A model generated the notes under the pieces. That model saw only the letters and a program-made list of their open reading frames with translations. It was not told the origin of the DNA and did no database searches. From positions 806,001-870,000 of the forward strand of contig CAKAJK010000003.1 in the NCBI GenBank assembly GCA_916610825.1: a stretch of DNA of 64,000 bases. Reading direction: 5' to 3'. This document shows, piece after piece, positions 37,937 to 51,219 of the stretch. This DNA comes from Haliclystus octoradiatus. Lineage: Eukaryota > Cnidaria > Staurozoa > Stauromedusae > Haliclystidae. The position numbers and the translations under genes were made by a program. The number at the start of each line of letters is the position of its first letter. Positions within the stretch are counted from its first letter, which is position 1.

Positions 37937-39431
37937 TTCTTGTTCACAATTTTGCACTGATTCCAAATATACTATTTGTGAAATGATTGCTCAACTATAA
38001 CTCGAGTAATTCGTGTTTGAAGATTTCCTTTGTTTAAAGTTGAAAATTTGAAACTGTAAAATAGAAGTTTTGAATACAATATTCTTGTTAAGAATTTTTC
38101 ACTGATTCCAAATATACTATTTGTGAAACGATTACGCCATTATAACTCGAGAAATTGTTGTTTTAGTTTGACGTACAAAACTTTGTTAAAATTCGAAATT
38201 TCAAAACTGTGCATTTTAAACTTTTGAGAACATTATTCTTGTTCAGAATTTTGCACTGATTCCAAATATACTATTTGTGAAATGATTGCTCAACTATAAC
38301 TCGAGTAATTCGTGTTTGAAGATTTCTTTTGTTTAAAGTTGAAAATTTGAAACTGTAAAATATAAGTTTTGAATACAATATTCTTGTTCAGAATTTTTCA
38401 CTGATTCCAAATATACTATTTGTGAAACGATTACGCCATTATAACTCGAGAAATTGTTGTTTTAGTTTGACGTACAAAACTTTGTTAAAATTCGAAATTT
38501 CAAAACTGTGCATTTTAAACTTTTGAGAACATTATTCTTGTTCAGAATTTTGCACTGATTCCAAATATACTATTTGTTAAATGATTGCTCAACTATAACT
38601 CGAGTAATTCGTGTTTGAAGATTTCTTTTGTTTAAAGTTGAAAATTTGAAACTGTAAAATATAAGTTTTGAATACAATATTCTTGTTCAGAATTTTTCAC
38701 TGATTCCAAATATACTATTTGTGAAACGATTACGCCATTATAACTTGAGAAATTGTTGTTTTAGTTTGACGTACAAAACTTGGTTAAAATTCGAAATTTC
38801 AAAACTGTGCATTTTAAACTTTTGAGAACATTATTCTTGTTCAGAATTTTGCACTGATTCCAAATATACTATTTGTGAAATGATAACTCAACTATAACTC
38901 GAGTAATTCGTGTTTGAAGATTTCTTTTGTTTAAAGTTGAAAATTTGAAACTGTAAAATATAAGTTTTGAATACAATATTCTTGTTCAGAATTTTTCACT
39001 GATTCCAAATATACTATTTGTGAAACGATTACGCCATTATAACTCGAGAAATTGTTGTTTTAGTTTGACGTACAAAACTTTGTTAAAATTCAAAATTTCA
39101 AAACTGTGCATTTTAAACTTTTGAGAACATTATTCTTGTTCAGAATTTTGCACTGATTCCAAATATACTATTTGTGAACTGATTGCTCAACTATAACTCG
39201 AGTAATTCGTGTTTGAAGATTTCCTTTGTTTAAAGTTGAAAATTTGAAACTGTAAAATAGAAGTTTTGAATACAATATTCTTGTTCAGAATTTTTCACTG
39301 ATTCCAAATATACTATTTGTGAAACGATTACGCTTTTATAACTCGAGAAATTGTTGTTTTAGTTTGACGTACAAAACTTTGTTAAAATTCGAAATTTCAA
39401 AACTGTACATTTTAAACTTTTGAGAACATTA
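37937..39431. repeat. Domain III block, version Y, broken off after five units
   Basis: U1 to U4 and the Y substitute for U5 (gaactgattg near 39176, cgctttt near 39332). The B half of the last unit switches to ctgtacatt, where other Y blocks have ctgtgcatt, and is followed by a Domain IV unit where U6 is expected. The exchange that formed the domain boundary therefore lies in this B half, between about 39332 and 39410. Private change: tttgttaaatg near 38577. Confidence 0.8.
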
Positions 39432-42400
39432 TTCTTGTTCAGAATTTTGCACTGATTCCAAATATACTGTTTGTGAAATGATTGCTGAACTATAACTCGA
39501 GTAATTCGTGTTTGAAGATTTCCTTTGTTTAAAGTTGAAAATTTGAAACTGTAAAATAGAAGTTTTGAATACAATATTCTTGTTCAAAAGTTTTCACTGA
39601 TTCCAAATATACTATTTGTGAAACGATTACGCCATTATAACTCGAGAAATTGTTGTTTTAGTTTGACGTACAAAACTTTGTTAAAATTCGAAATTTCAAA
39701 ACTGTACATTTTAAACTTTTGAGAACATTATTCTTGTTCACAATTTTGCACTGATTCCAAATATACTATTTGTGAAATGATTGCTCAACTATAACTCGAG
39801 TAATTCGTGTTTGAAGATTTCCTTTGTTTAAAGTTGAAAATTTGAAACTGTAAAATAGAAGTTTTGAATACAATATTCTTGTTCAGAATTTTTCACTGAT
39901 TCCAAATATACTATTTGTGAAACGATTACGCCATTATAACTCGAGAAATTGTTGTTTTAGTTTGACGTACAAAACTTTGTTAAAATTCGAAATTTCAAAA
40001 CTGTGCATTTTAAACTTTTGAGAACATTATTCTTGTTCACAATTTTGCACTGATTCCAAATATACTATTTGTGAAATGATTGCTCAACTATAACTCGAGT
40101 AATTCGTGTTTGAAGATTTCTTTTGTTTAAAGTTGAAAATTTGAAACTGTAAAATAGAAGTTTTGAATACAATATTCTTGTTCAGAATTTTTCACTGATT
40201 CCAAATATACTATTTGTGAAACGATTACGCCCTTATAACTCGAGAAATTCTTGTTTTAGTTTGACGTGCAAAACTTTGTTAAAATTCGAAATTTCAAAAC
40301 TGTGCATTTTAAACTTTTGAGAACATTATTCTTGTTCAGAATTTTGCACTGATTCCAAATATACTATTTGTGAAATGATTGCTCAACTATAACTCGAGTA
40401 ATTCGTGTTTGAAGATTTCCTTTGTTTAAAGTTGAAAATTTGAAACTGTAAAATATAAGTTTTGAATACAATATTCTTGTTCAGAATTTTTCACTGATTC
40501 CAAATATACTATTTGTGAAACGATTACGCCATTATAACTCGAGAAATTGTTGTTTTAGTTTGACGTACAAAACTTTGTTAAAATTCGAAATTTCAAAACT
40601 GTGCATTTTAAACTTTTGAGAACATTATTCTTGTTCAGAATTTTGCACTGATTCCAAATATACTATTTGTGAAATGATTGCTCAACTATAACTCGAGTAA
40701 TTCGTGTTTGAAGATTTCTTTTGTTTAAAGTTGAAAATTTGAAACTGTAAAATATAAGTTTTGAATACAATATTCTTGTTCAGAATTTTTCACTGATTCC
40801 AAATATACTATTTGTGAAACGATTACGCCATTATAACTCGAGAAATTCTTGTTTTAGTTTGACGTACAAAACTTTGTTAAAATTCGAAATTTCAAAACTG
40901 TACATTTTAAACTTTTGAGAACATTATTCTTGTTCACAATTTTGCACTGATTCCAAATATACTATTTGTGAAATGATTGCTCAACTATAACTCGAGTAAT
41001 TCGTGTTTGAAGATTTCCTTTGTTTAAAGTTGAAAATTTGAAACTGTAAAATAGAAGTTTTGAATACAATATTCTTGTTCAGAATTTTTCACTGATTCCA
41101 AATATACTATTTGTGAAACGATTACGCCATTATAACTCGAGAAATTGTTGTTTTAGTTTGACGTACAAAACTTTGTTAAAATTCGAAATTTCAAAACTGT
41201 GCATTTTAAACTTTTGAGAACATTATTCTTGTTCACAATTTTGCACTGATTCCAAATATACTATTTGTGAAATGATTGCTCAACTATAACTCGAGTAATT
41301 CGTGTTTGAAGATTTCTTTTGTTTAAAGTTGAAAATTTGAAACTGTAAAATAGAAGTTTTGAATACAATATTCTTGTTCAGAATTTTTCACTGATTCCAA
41401 ATATACTATTTGTGAAACGATTACGCCCTTATAACTCGAGAAATTCTTGTTTTAGTTTGACGTGCAAAACTTTGTTAAAATTCGAAATTTCAAAACTGTA
41501 CATTTTAAACTTTTGAGAACTCAATTCTTGTTCACAATTTTGCACTGATTCCAAATATACTATTTGTGAAATGATTGCTCAACTATAACTCGAGTAATTC
41601 GTGTTTGAAGATTTCTTTTGTTTAAAGTTGAAAATTTGAAACTGTAAAATATAAGTTTTGAATACAATATTCTTGTTCAGAATTTTTCACTGATTCCAAA
41701 TATACTATTTGTGAAACGATTACGCCATTATAACTCGAGAAATTCTTGTTTTAGTTTGACGTACAAAACTTTGTTAAAATTCGAAATTTCAAAACTGTAC
41801 ATTTTAAACTTTTGAGAACATTATTCTTGTTCACAATTTTGCACTGATTCCAAATATACTATTGGTGAAATGATTGCTCAACTATAACTCGAGTAATTCG
41901 TGTTTGAAGATTTCCTTTGTTTAAAGTTGAAAATTTGAAACTGTAAAATAGAAGTTTTGAATACAATATTCTTGTTCAGAATTTTTCACTGATTCCAAAT
42001 ATACTATTTGTGAAACGATTACGCCATTATAACTCGAGAAATTGTTGTTTTAGTTTGACGTACAAAACTTTGTTAAAATTCGAAATTTCAAAACTGTGCA
42101 TTTTAAACTTTTGAGAACATTATTCTTGTTCACAATTTTGCACTGATTCCAAATATACTATTTGTGAAATGATTGCTCAACTATAACTCGAGTAATTCGT
42201 GTTTGAAGATTTCTTTTGTTTAAAGTTGAAAATTTGAAACTGTAAAATAGAAGTTTTGAATACAATATTCTTGTTCAGAATTTTTCACTGATTCCAAATA
42301 TACTATTTGTGAAACGATTACGCCCTTATAACTCGAGAAATTCTTGTTTTAGTTTGACGTACAAAACTTTGTTAAAATTCGAAATTTCTAAACTGTACAT

Positions 42401-42865
42401 TTTAAACTTTTGAGAACTCAATTCTTGTTCACAATTTTGCACTGATTCCAAATATACTATTTGTGAAATGATTGCTCAACTATAACTCGAGTAATTCGTG
42501 TTTGAAGATTTCTTTTGTTTAAAGTTGAAAATTTGAAACTGTAAAATAGAAGTTTTGAATACAATATTCTTGTTCAGAATTTTTCACTGATTCCAAATAT
42601 ACTATTTGTGAACTGATTGCTCAACTATAACTCGAGTAATTCGTGTTTGAAGATTTCCTTTGTTTAAAGTTGAAAATTTGAAACTGTAAAATAGAGGTTT
42701 TGAATACAATATTCTTGTTCAGAATTTTTCACTGATTCCAAATATACTATTTGTGAAACGATTACGCCATTATAACTCGAGAAATTCTTGTTTTAGTTTG
42801 ACGTACAAAACTTTGTTAAAATTCGAAATTTCAAAACTGTACATTTTAAACTTTTGAGAACTCTA
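39432..42865. repeat. P1-P7, Q1-Q4 segment, copy 1 (3434 bp)
   Basis: Eleven units plus one extra A-type half (42567-42711). The same order returns at 46898-50331, offset 7466 bp, and partly at 54773-57463, offset 15341 bp. Private changes in this copy include ttcaaaagttttc near 39585 and attggtgaaatg near 41862. Confidence 0.85.
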
Positions 42866-43164
42866 TTCTTGTTCACAATTTTGCACTGATTCCAAATATA
42901 CTATTTGTGAAATGATTGCTCAACTATAACTCGAGTAATTCGTGTTTGAAGATTTCCTTTGTTTAAAGTTGAAAATTTGAAACTGTAAAATAGAAGTTTT
43001 GAATACAATATTCTTGTTAAGAATTTTTCACTGATTCCAAATATACTATTTGTGAAACGATTACGCCATTATAACTCGAGAAATTGTTGTTTTAGTTTGA
43101 CGTACAAAACTTTGTTAAAATTCGAAATTTCAAAACTGTGCATTTTAAACTTTTGAGAACATTA
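40628..43164. repeat. 2537 bp tandem repeat, copy 1
   Basis: P5-P6-P7-Q1-Q2-Q3-Q4 (with extra A half) and a U1-like unit (gttaagaat). The length is eight units plus 145 bp. Because it includes one odd half, the repeat is not a whole number of dimers. It overlaps the P/Q segment entry because the two duplications were superimposed. Confidence 0.85.
42567..42711. repeat. Extra half-unit: B core joined to A body
   Basis: t at position 18 (B mark) and then gaactgattgctc (A body), 145 bp long. The switch lies between core positions 19 and 47. Two A-bodied halves stand in a row. Confidence 0.85.
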
Positions 43165-45701
43165 TTCTTGTTCAGAATTTTGCACTGATTCCAAATATAC
43201 TATTTGTGAAATGATTGCTCAACTATAACTCGAGTAATTCGTGTTTGAAGATTTCTTTTGTTTAAAGTTGAAAATTTGAAACTGTAAAATATAAGTTTTG
43301 AATACAATATTCTTGTTCAGAATTTTTCACTGATTCCAAATATACTATTTGTGAAACGATTACGCCATTATAACTCGAGAAATTCTTGTTTTAGTTTGAC
43401 GTACAAAACTTTGTTAAAATTCGAAATTTCAAAACTGTACATTTTAAACTTTTGAGAACATTATTCTTGTTCACAATTTTGCACTGATTCCAAATATACT
43501 ATTTGTGAAATGATTGCTCAACTATAACTCGAGTAATTCGTGTTTGAAGATTTCCTTTGTTTAAAGTTGAAAATTTGAAACTGTAAAATAGAAGTTTTGA
43601 ATACAATATTCTTGTTCAGAATTTTTCACTGATTCCAAATATACTATTTGTGAAACGATTACGCCATTATAACTCGAGAAATTGTTGTTTTAGTTTGACG
43701 TACAAAACTTTGTTAAAATTCGAAATTTCAAAACTGTGCATTTTAAACTTTTGAGAACATTATTCTTGTTCACAATTTTGCACTGATTCCAAATATACTA
43801 TTTGTGAAATGATTGCTCAACTATAACTCGAGTAATTCGTGTTTGAAGATTTCTTTTGTTTAAAGTTGAAAATTTGAAACTGTAAAATAGAAGTTTTGAA
43901 TACAATATTCTTGTTCAGAATTTTTCACTGATTCCAAATATACTATTTGTGAAACGATTACGCCCTTATAACTCGAGAAATTCTTGTTTTAGTTTGACGT
44001 GCAAAACTTTGTTAAAATTCGAAATTTCAAAACTGTACATTTTAAACTTTTGAGAACTCAATTCTTGTTCACAATTTTGCACTGATTCCAAATATACTAT
44101 TTGTGAAATGATTGCTCAACTATAACTCGAGTAATTCGTGTTTGAAGATTTCTTTTGTTTAAAGTTGAAAATTTGAAACTGTAAAATATAAGTTTTGAAT
44201 ACAATATTCTTGTTCAGAATTTTTCACTGATTCCAAATATACTATTTGTGAAACGATTACGCCATTATAACTCGAGAAATTCTTGTTTTAGTTTGACGTA
44301 CAAAACTTTGTTAAAATTCGAAATTTCAAAACTGTACATTTTAAACTTTTGAGAACATTATTCTTGTTCACAATTTTGCACTGATTCCAAATATACTATT
44401 TGTGAAATGATTGCTCAACTATAACTCGAGTAATTCGTGTTTGAAGATTTCCTTTGTTTAAAGTTGAAAATTTGAAACTGTAAAATAGAAGTTTTGAATA
44501 CAATATTCTTGTTCAGAATTTTTCACTGATTCCAAATATACTATTTGTGAAACGATTACGCCATTATAACTCGAGAAATTGTTGTTTTAGTTTGACGTAC
44601 AAAACTTTGTTAAAATTCGAAATTTCAAAACTGTGCATTTTAAACTTTTGAGAACATTATTCTTGTTCACAATTTTGCACTGATTCCAAATATACTATTT
44701 GTGAAATGATTGCTCAACTATAACTCGAGTAATTCGTGTTTGAAGATTTCTTTTGTTTAAAGTTGAAAATTTGAAACTGTAAAATAGAAGTTTTGAATAC
44801 AATATTCTTGTTCAGAATTTTTCACTGATTCCAAATATACTATTTGTGAAACGATTACGCCCTTATAACTCGAGAAATTCTTGTTTTAGTTTGACGTACA
44901 AAACTTTGTTAAAATTCGAAATTTCTAAACTGTACATTTTAAACTTTTGAGAACTCAATTCTTGTTCACAATTTTGCACTGATTCCAAATATACTATTTG
45001 TGAAATGATTGCTCAACTATAACTCGAGTAATTCGTGTTTGAAGATTTCTTTTGTTTAAAGTTGAAAATTTGAAACTGTAAAATAGAAGTTTTGAATACA
45101 ATATTCTTGTTCAGAATTTTTCACTGATTCCAAATATACTATTTGTGAACTGATTGCTCAACTATAACTCGAGTAATTCGTGTTTGAAGATTTCCTTTGT
45201 TTAAAGTTGAAAATTTGAAACTGTAAAATAGAGGTTTTGAATACAATATTCTTGTTCAGAATTTTTCACTGATTCCAAATATACTATTTGTGAAACGATT
45301 ACGCCATTATAACTCGAGAAATTCTTGTTTTAGTTTGACGTACAAAACTTTGTTAAAATTCGAAATTTCAAAACTGTACATTTTAAACTTTTGAGAACTC
45401 TATTCTTGTTCACAATTTTGCACTGATTCCAAATATACTATTTGTGAAATGATTGCTCAACTATAACTCGAGTAATTCGTGTTTGAAGATTTCCTTTGTT
45501 TAAAGTTGAAAATTTGAAACTGTAAAATAGAAGTTTTGAATACAATATTCTTGTTAAGAATTTTTCACTGATTCCAAATATACTATTTGTGAAACGATTA
45601 CGCCATTATAACTCGAGAAATTGTTGTTTTAGTTTGACGTACAAAACTTTGTTAAAATTCGAAATTTCAAAACTGTGCATTTTAAACTTTTGAGAACATT
45701 A
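43165..45701. repeat. 2537 bp tandem repeat, copy 2
   Basis: Same order as copy 1, including gaaatttctaaac near 44925 and the odd A half at 45104-45248. Similarity continues to about 45921, where the unit after copy 2 has aaattgttg and the unit after copy 1 has aaattcttg. Confidence 0.85.
45104..45248. repeat. Extra half-unit: B core joined to A body
   Basis: Copy of the 42567 joint within the second 2537 bp repeat. Confidence 0.85.
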
Positions 45702-46897
45702 TTCTTGTTCAGAATTTTGCACTGATTCCAAATATACTATTTGTGAAATGATTGCTCAACTATAACTCGAGTAATTCGTGTTTGAAGATTTCTTTTGTTT
45801 AAAGTTGAAAATTTGAAACTGTAAAATATAAGTTTTGAATACAATATTCTTGTTCAGAATTTTTCACTGATTCCAAATATACTATTTGTGAAACGATTAC
45901 GCCATTATAACTCGAGAAATTGTTGTTTTAGTTTGACGTACAAAACTTTGTTAAAATTCGAAATTTCAAAACTGTGCATTTTAAACTTTTGAGAACATTA
46001 TTCTTGTTCAGAATTTTGCACTGATTCCAAATATACTATTTGTGAAATGATTGCTCAACTATAACTCGAGTAATTCGTGTTTGAAGATTTCTTTTGTTTA
46101 AAGTTGAAAATTTGAAACTGTAAAATATAAGTTTTGAATACAATATTCTTGTTCAGAATTTTTCACTGATTCCAAATATACTATTTGTGAAACGATTACG
46201 CCATTATAACTTGAGAAATTGTTGTTTTAGTTTGACGTACAAAACTTGGTTAAAATTCGAAATTTCAAAACTGTGCATTTTAAACTTTTGAGAACATTAT
46301 TCTTGTTCAGAATTTTGCACTGATTCCAAATATACTATTTGTGAAATGATAACTCAACTATAACTCGAGTAATTCGTGTTTGAAGATTTCTTTTGTTTAA
46401 AGTTGAAAATTTGAAACTGTAAAATATAAGTTTTGAATACAATATTCTTGTTCAGAATTTTTCACTGATTCCAAATATACTATTTGTGAAACGATTACGC
46501 CATTATAACTCGAGAAATTGTTGTTTTAGTTTGACGTACAAAACTTTGTTAAAATTCGAAATTTCAAAACTGTGCATTTTAAACTTTTGAGAACATTATT
46601 CTTGTTCAGAATTTTGCACTGATTCCAAATATACTATTTGTGAACTGATTGCTCAACTATAACTCGAGTAATTCGTGTTTGAAGATTTCCTTTGTTTAAA
46701 GTTGAAAATTTGAAACTGTAAAATAGAAGTTTTGAATACAATATTCTTGTTCAGAATTTTTCACTGATTCCAAATATACTATTTGTGAAACGATTACGCC
46801 ATTATAACTCGAGAAATTGTTGTTTTAGTTTGACGTACAAAACTTTGTTAAAATTCGAAATTTCAAAACTGTACATTTTAAACTTTTGAGAACATTA
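45702..46897. repeat. Domain III fragment (U2-U3-U4 and Y-type U5) inside Domain IV
   Basis: The cttgag/aacttgg unit (near 46210-46248), the gataactc unit and a gaactgattg unit follow a U1-like unit, in the order of a Y block. They differ from Y blocks in having attcgaaattt in U4 and cgccatt in the U5 substitute. The fragment ends at a P1 unit, as Domain III itself does at 39431. Confidence 0.8.
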
Positions 46898-49800
46898 TTC
46901 TTGTTCAAAATTTTGCACTGATTCCAAATATACTGTTTGTGAAATGATTGCTGAACTATAACTCGAGTAATTCGTGTTTGAAGATTTCCTTTGTTTAAAG
47001 TTGAAAATTTGAAACTGTAAAATAGAAGTTTTGAATACAATATTCTTGTTCAAAATTTTTCACTGATTCCAAATATACTATTTGTGAAACGATTACGCCA
47101 TTATAACTCGAGAAATTGTTGTTTTAGTTTGACGTACAAAACTTTGTTAAAATTCGAAATTTCAAAACTGTACATTTTAAACTTTTGAGAACATTATTCT
47201 TGTTCACAATTTTGCACTGATTCCAAATATACTATTTGTGAAATGATTGCTCAACTATAACTCGAGTAATTCGTGTTTGAAGATTTCCTTTGTTTAAAGT
47301 TGAAAATTTGAAACTGTAAAATAGAAGTTTTGAATACAATATTCTTGTTCAGAATTTTTCACTGATTCCAAATATACTATTTGTGAAACGATTACGCCAT
47401 TATAACTCGAGAAATTGTTGTTTTAGTTTGACGTACAAAACTTTGTTAAAATTCGAAATTTCAAAACTGTGCATTTTAAACTTTTGAGAACATTATTCTT
47501 GTTCACAATTTTGCACTGATTCCAAATATACTATTTGTGAAATGATTGCTCAACTATAACTCGAGTAATTCGTGTTTGAAGATTTCTTTTGTTTAAAGTT
47601 GAAAATTTGAAACTGTAAAATAGAAGTTTTGAATACAATATTCTTGTTCAGAATTTTTCACTGATTCCAAATATACTATTTGTGAAACGATTACGCCCTT
47701 ATAACTCGAGAAATTCTTGTTTTAGTTTGACGTGCAAAACTTTGTTAAAATTCGAAATTTCAAAACTGTGCATTTTAAACTTTTGAGAACATTATTCTTG
47801 TTCAGAATTTTGCACTGATTCCAAATATACTATTTGTGAAATGATTGCTCAACTATAACTCGAGTAATTCGTGTTTGAAGATTTCCTTTGTTTAAAGTTG
47901 AAAATTTGAAACTGTAAAATATAAGTTTTGAATACAATATTCTTGTTCAGAATTTTTCACTGATTCCAAATATACTATTTGTGAAACGATTACGCCATTA
48001 TAACTCGAGAAATTGTTGTTTTAGTTTGACGTACAAAACTTTGTTAAAATTCGAAATTTCAAAACTGTGCATTTTAAACTTTTGAGAACATTATTCTTGT
48101 TCAGAATTTTGCACTGATTCCAAATATACTATTTGTGAAATGATTGCTCAACTATAACTCGAGTAATTCGTGTTTGAAGATTTCTTTTGTTTAAAGTTGA
48201 AAATTTGAAACTGTAAAATATAAGTTTTGAATACAATATTCTTGTTCAGAATTTTTCACTGATTCCAAATATACTATTTGTGAAACGATTACGCCATTAT
48301 AACTCGAGAAATTCTTGTTTTAGTTTGACGTACAAAACTTTGTTAAAATTCGAAATTTCAAAACTGTACATTTTAAACTTTTGAGAACATTATTCTTGTT
48401 CACAATTTTGCACTGATTCCAAATATACTATTTGTGAAATGATTGCTCAACTATAACTCGAGTAATTCGTGTTTGAAGATTTCCTTTGTTTAAAGTTGAA
48501 AATTTGAAACTGTAAAATAGAAGTTTTGAATACAATATTCTTGTTCAGAATTTTTCACTGATTCCAAATATACTATTTGTGAAACGATTACGCCATTATA
48601 ACTCGAGAAATTGTTGTTTTAGTTTGACGTACAAAACTTTGTTAAAATTCGAAATTTCAAAACTGTGCATTTTAAACTTTTGAGAACATTATTCTTGTTC
48701 ACAATTTTGCACTGATTCCAAATATACTATTTGTGAAATGATTGCTCAACTATAACTCGAGTAATTCGTGTTTGAAGATTTCTTTTGTTTAAAGTTGAAA
48801 ATTTGAAACTGTAAAATAGAAGTTTTGAATACAATATTCTTGTTCAGAATTTTTCACTGATTCCAAATATACTATTTGTGAAACGATTACGCCCTTATAA
48901 CTCGAGAAATTCTTGTTTTAGTTTGACGTGCAAAACTTTGTTAAAATTCGAAATTTCAAAACTGTACATTTTAAACTTTTGAGAACTCAATTCTTGTTCA
49001 CAATTTTGCACTGATTCCAAATATACTATTTGTGAAATGATTGCTCAACTATAACTCGAGTAATTCGTGTTTGAAGATTTCTTTTGTTTAAAGTTGAAAA
49101 TTTGAAACTGTAAAATATAAGTTTTGAATACAATATTCTTGTTCAGAATTTTTCACTGATTCCAAATATACTATTTGTGAAACGATTACGCCATTATAAC
49201 TCGAGAAATTCTTGTTTTAGTTTGACGTACAAAACTTTGTTAAAATTCGAAATTTCAAAACTGTACATTTTAAACTTTTGAGAACATTATTCTTGTTCAC
49301 AATTTTGCACTGATTCCAAATATACTATTTGTGAAATGATTGCTCAACTATAACTCGAGTAATTCGTGTTTGAAGATTTCCTTTGTTTAAAGTTGAAAAT
49401 TTGAAACTGTAAAATAGAAGTTTTGAATACAATATTCTTGTTCAGAATTTTTCACTGATTCCAAATATACTATTTGTGAAACGATTACGCCATTATAACT
49501 CGAGAAATTGTTGTTTTAGTTTGACGTACAAAACTTTGTTAAAATTCGAAATTTCAAAACTGTGCATTTTAAACTTTTGAGAACATTATTCTTGTTCACA
49601 ATTTTGCACTGATTCCAAATATACTATTTGTGAAATGATTGCTCAACTATAACTCGAGTAATTCGTGTTTGAAGATTTCTTTTGTTTAAAGTTGAAAATT
49701 TGAAACTGTAAAATAGAAGTTTTGAATACAATATTCTTGTTCAGAATTTTTCACTGATTCCAAATATACTATTTGTGAAACGATTACGCCCTTATAACTC

Positions 49801-50331
49801 GAGAAATTCTTGTTTTAGTTTGACGTACAAAACTTTGTTAAAATTCGAAATTTCTAAACTGTACATTTTAAACTTTTGAGAACTCAATTCTTGTTCACAA
49901 TTTTGCACTGATTCCAAATATACTATTTGTGAAATGATTGCTCAACTATAACTCGAGTAATTCGTGTTTGAAGATTTCTTTTGTTTAAAGTTGAAAATTT
50001 GAAACTGTAAAATAGAAGTTTTGAATACAATATTCTTGTTCAGAATTTTTCACTGATTCCAAATATACTATTTGTGAACTGATTGCTCAACTATAACTCG
50101 AGTAATTCGTGTTTGAAGATTTCCTTTGTTTAAAGTTGAAAATTTGAAACTGTAAAATAGAGGTTTTGAATACAATATTCTTGTTCAGAATTTTTCACTG
50201 ATTCCAAATATACTATTTGTGAAACGATTACGCCATTATAACTCGAGAAATTCTTGTTTTAGTTTGACGTACAAAACTTTGTTAAAATTCGAAATTTCAA
50301 AACTGTACATTTTAAACTTTTGAGAACATTA
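46898..50331. repeat. P1-P7, Q1-Q4 segment, copy 2 (3434 bp)
   Basis: Matches 39432-42865 at an offset of 7466 bp, including the odd A half (50033-50177) with tagagg after it. The copies part at the end: copy 1 ends in aactcta, copy 2 in aacatta. Confidence 0.85.
50033..50177. repeat. Extra half-unit: B core joined to A body
   Basis: Copy of the same joint 7466 bp from the one at 42567. Confidence 0.85.
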
Positions 50332-50630
50332 TTCTTGTTCACAATTTTGCACTGATTCCAAATATACTATTTGTGAAATGATTGCTCAACTATAACTCGA
50401 GTAATTCGTGTTTGAAGATTTCCTTTGTTTAAAGTTGAAAATTTGAAACTGTAAAATAGAAGTTTTGAATACAATATTCTTTTTCAGAATTTTTCACTGA
50501 TTCCAAATATACTATTTGTGAAACGATTACGCCATTATAACTCGAGAAATTCTTGTTTTAGTTTGACGTACAAAACTTTGTTAAAATTCGAAATTTCAAA
50601 ACTGTGCATTTTAAACTTTTGAGAACATTA
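50332..50630. repeat. Single linking unit
   Basis: A unit with cacaatttt, cctttg, tagaag, aaattcttg and ctgtgcatt, an uncommon pairing of the last two marks. A private change ttctttttcag lies near 50478. Confidence 0.65.
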
Positions 50631-51074
50631 TTCTTGTTCACAATTTTGCACTGATTCCAAATATACTATTTGTGAAATGATTGCTCAACTATAACTCGAG
50701 TAATTCGTGTTTGAAGATTTCTTTTGTTTAAAGTTGAAAATTTGAAACTGTAAAATAGAAGTTTTGAATACAATATTCTTGTTCAGAATTTTTCACTGAT
50801 TCCAAATATACTATTTGTGAAACGATTACGCCCTTATAACTCGAGAAATTCTTGTTTTAGTTTGACGTACAAAACTTTGTTAAAATTCGAAATTTCAAAA
50901 CTGTACATTTTAAACTTTTGAGAACTCAATTCTTGTTCACAATTTTCCACTGATTCCAAATATACTATTTGTGAAATGATTGCTCAACTATAACTCGAGT
51001 AATTCGTGTTTGAAGATTTCTTTTGTTTAAAGTTGAAAATTTGAAACTGTAAAATAGAAGTTTTGAATACAATA

Positions 51075-51219
51075 TTCTTGTTCAGAATTTTTCACTGATT
51101 CCAAATATACTATTTGTGAACTGATTGCTCAACTATAACTCGAGTAATTCGTGTTTGAAGATTTCTTTTGTTTAAAGTTGAAAATTTGAAACTGTAAAAT
51201 AGAAGTTTTGAATACAATA
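51075..51219. repeat. Extra half-unit: B core joined to A body
   Basis: Same gaactgattgctc joint, but followed by ttcttttg and tagaag; the copies at 42567, 45104 and 50033 have cctttg and tagagg. Confidence 0.85.

Larger units (their letters stand above)
26582..39431. repeat. Domain III: 6-unit higher-order repeat U1-U6
   Basis: The tail variant aactcta marks the end of each block. Successive block starts are 26881, 27777, 29570, 31363, 33156, 34351, 36144 and 37937. The usual spacing is 1793 bp: six units, one of them (U6) shortened by 1 bp (gaaaatttaaactg). Unit marks are U1 cacaatttt plus gttaagaat, U2 plain with ttcttttg, U3 cttgag plus aacttgg, U4 gataactc, U5 ttctttcg or a substitute, U6 the 1 bp deletion plus aaattcttg. 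Blocks come in two versions, X and Y, that mostly alternate. Confidence 0.9.
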
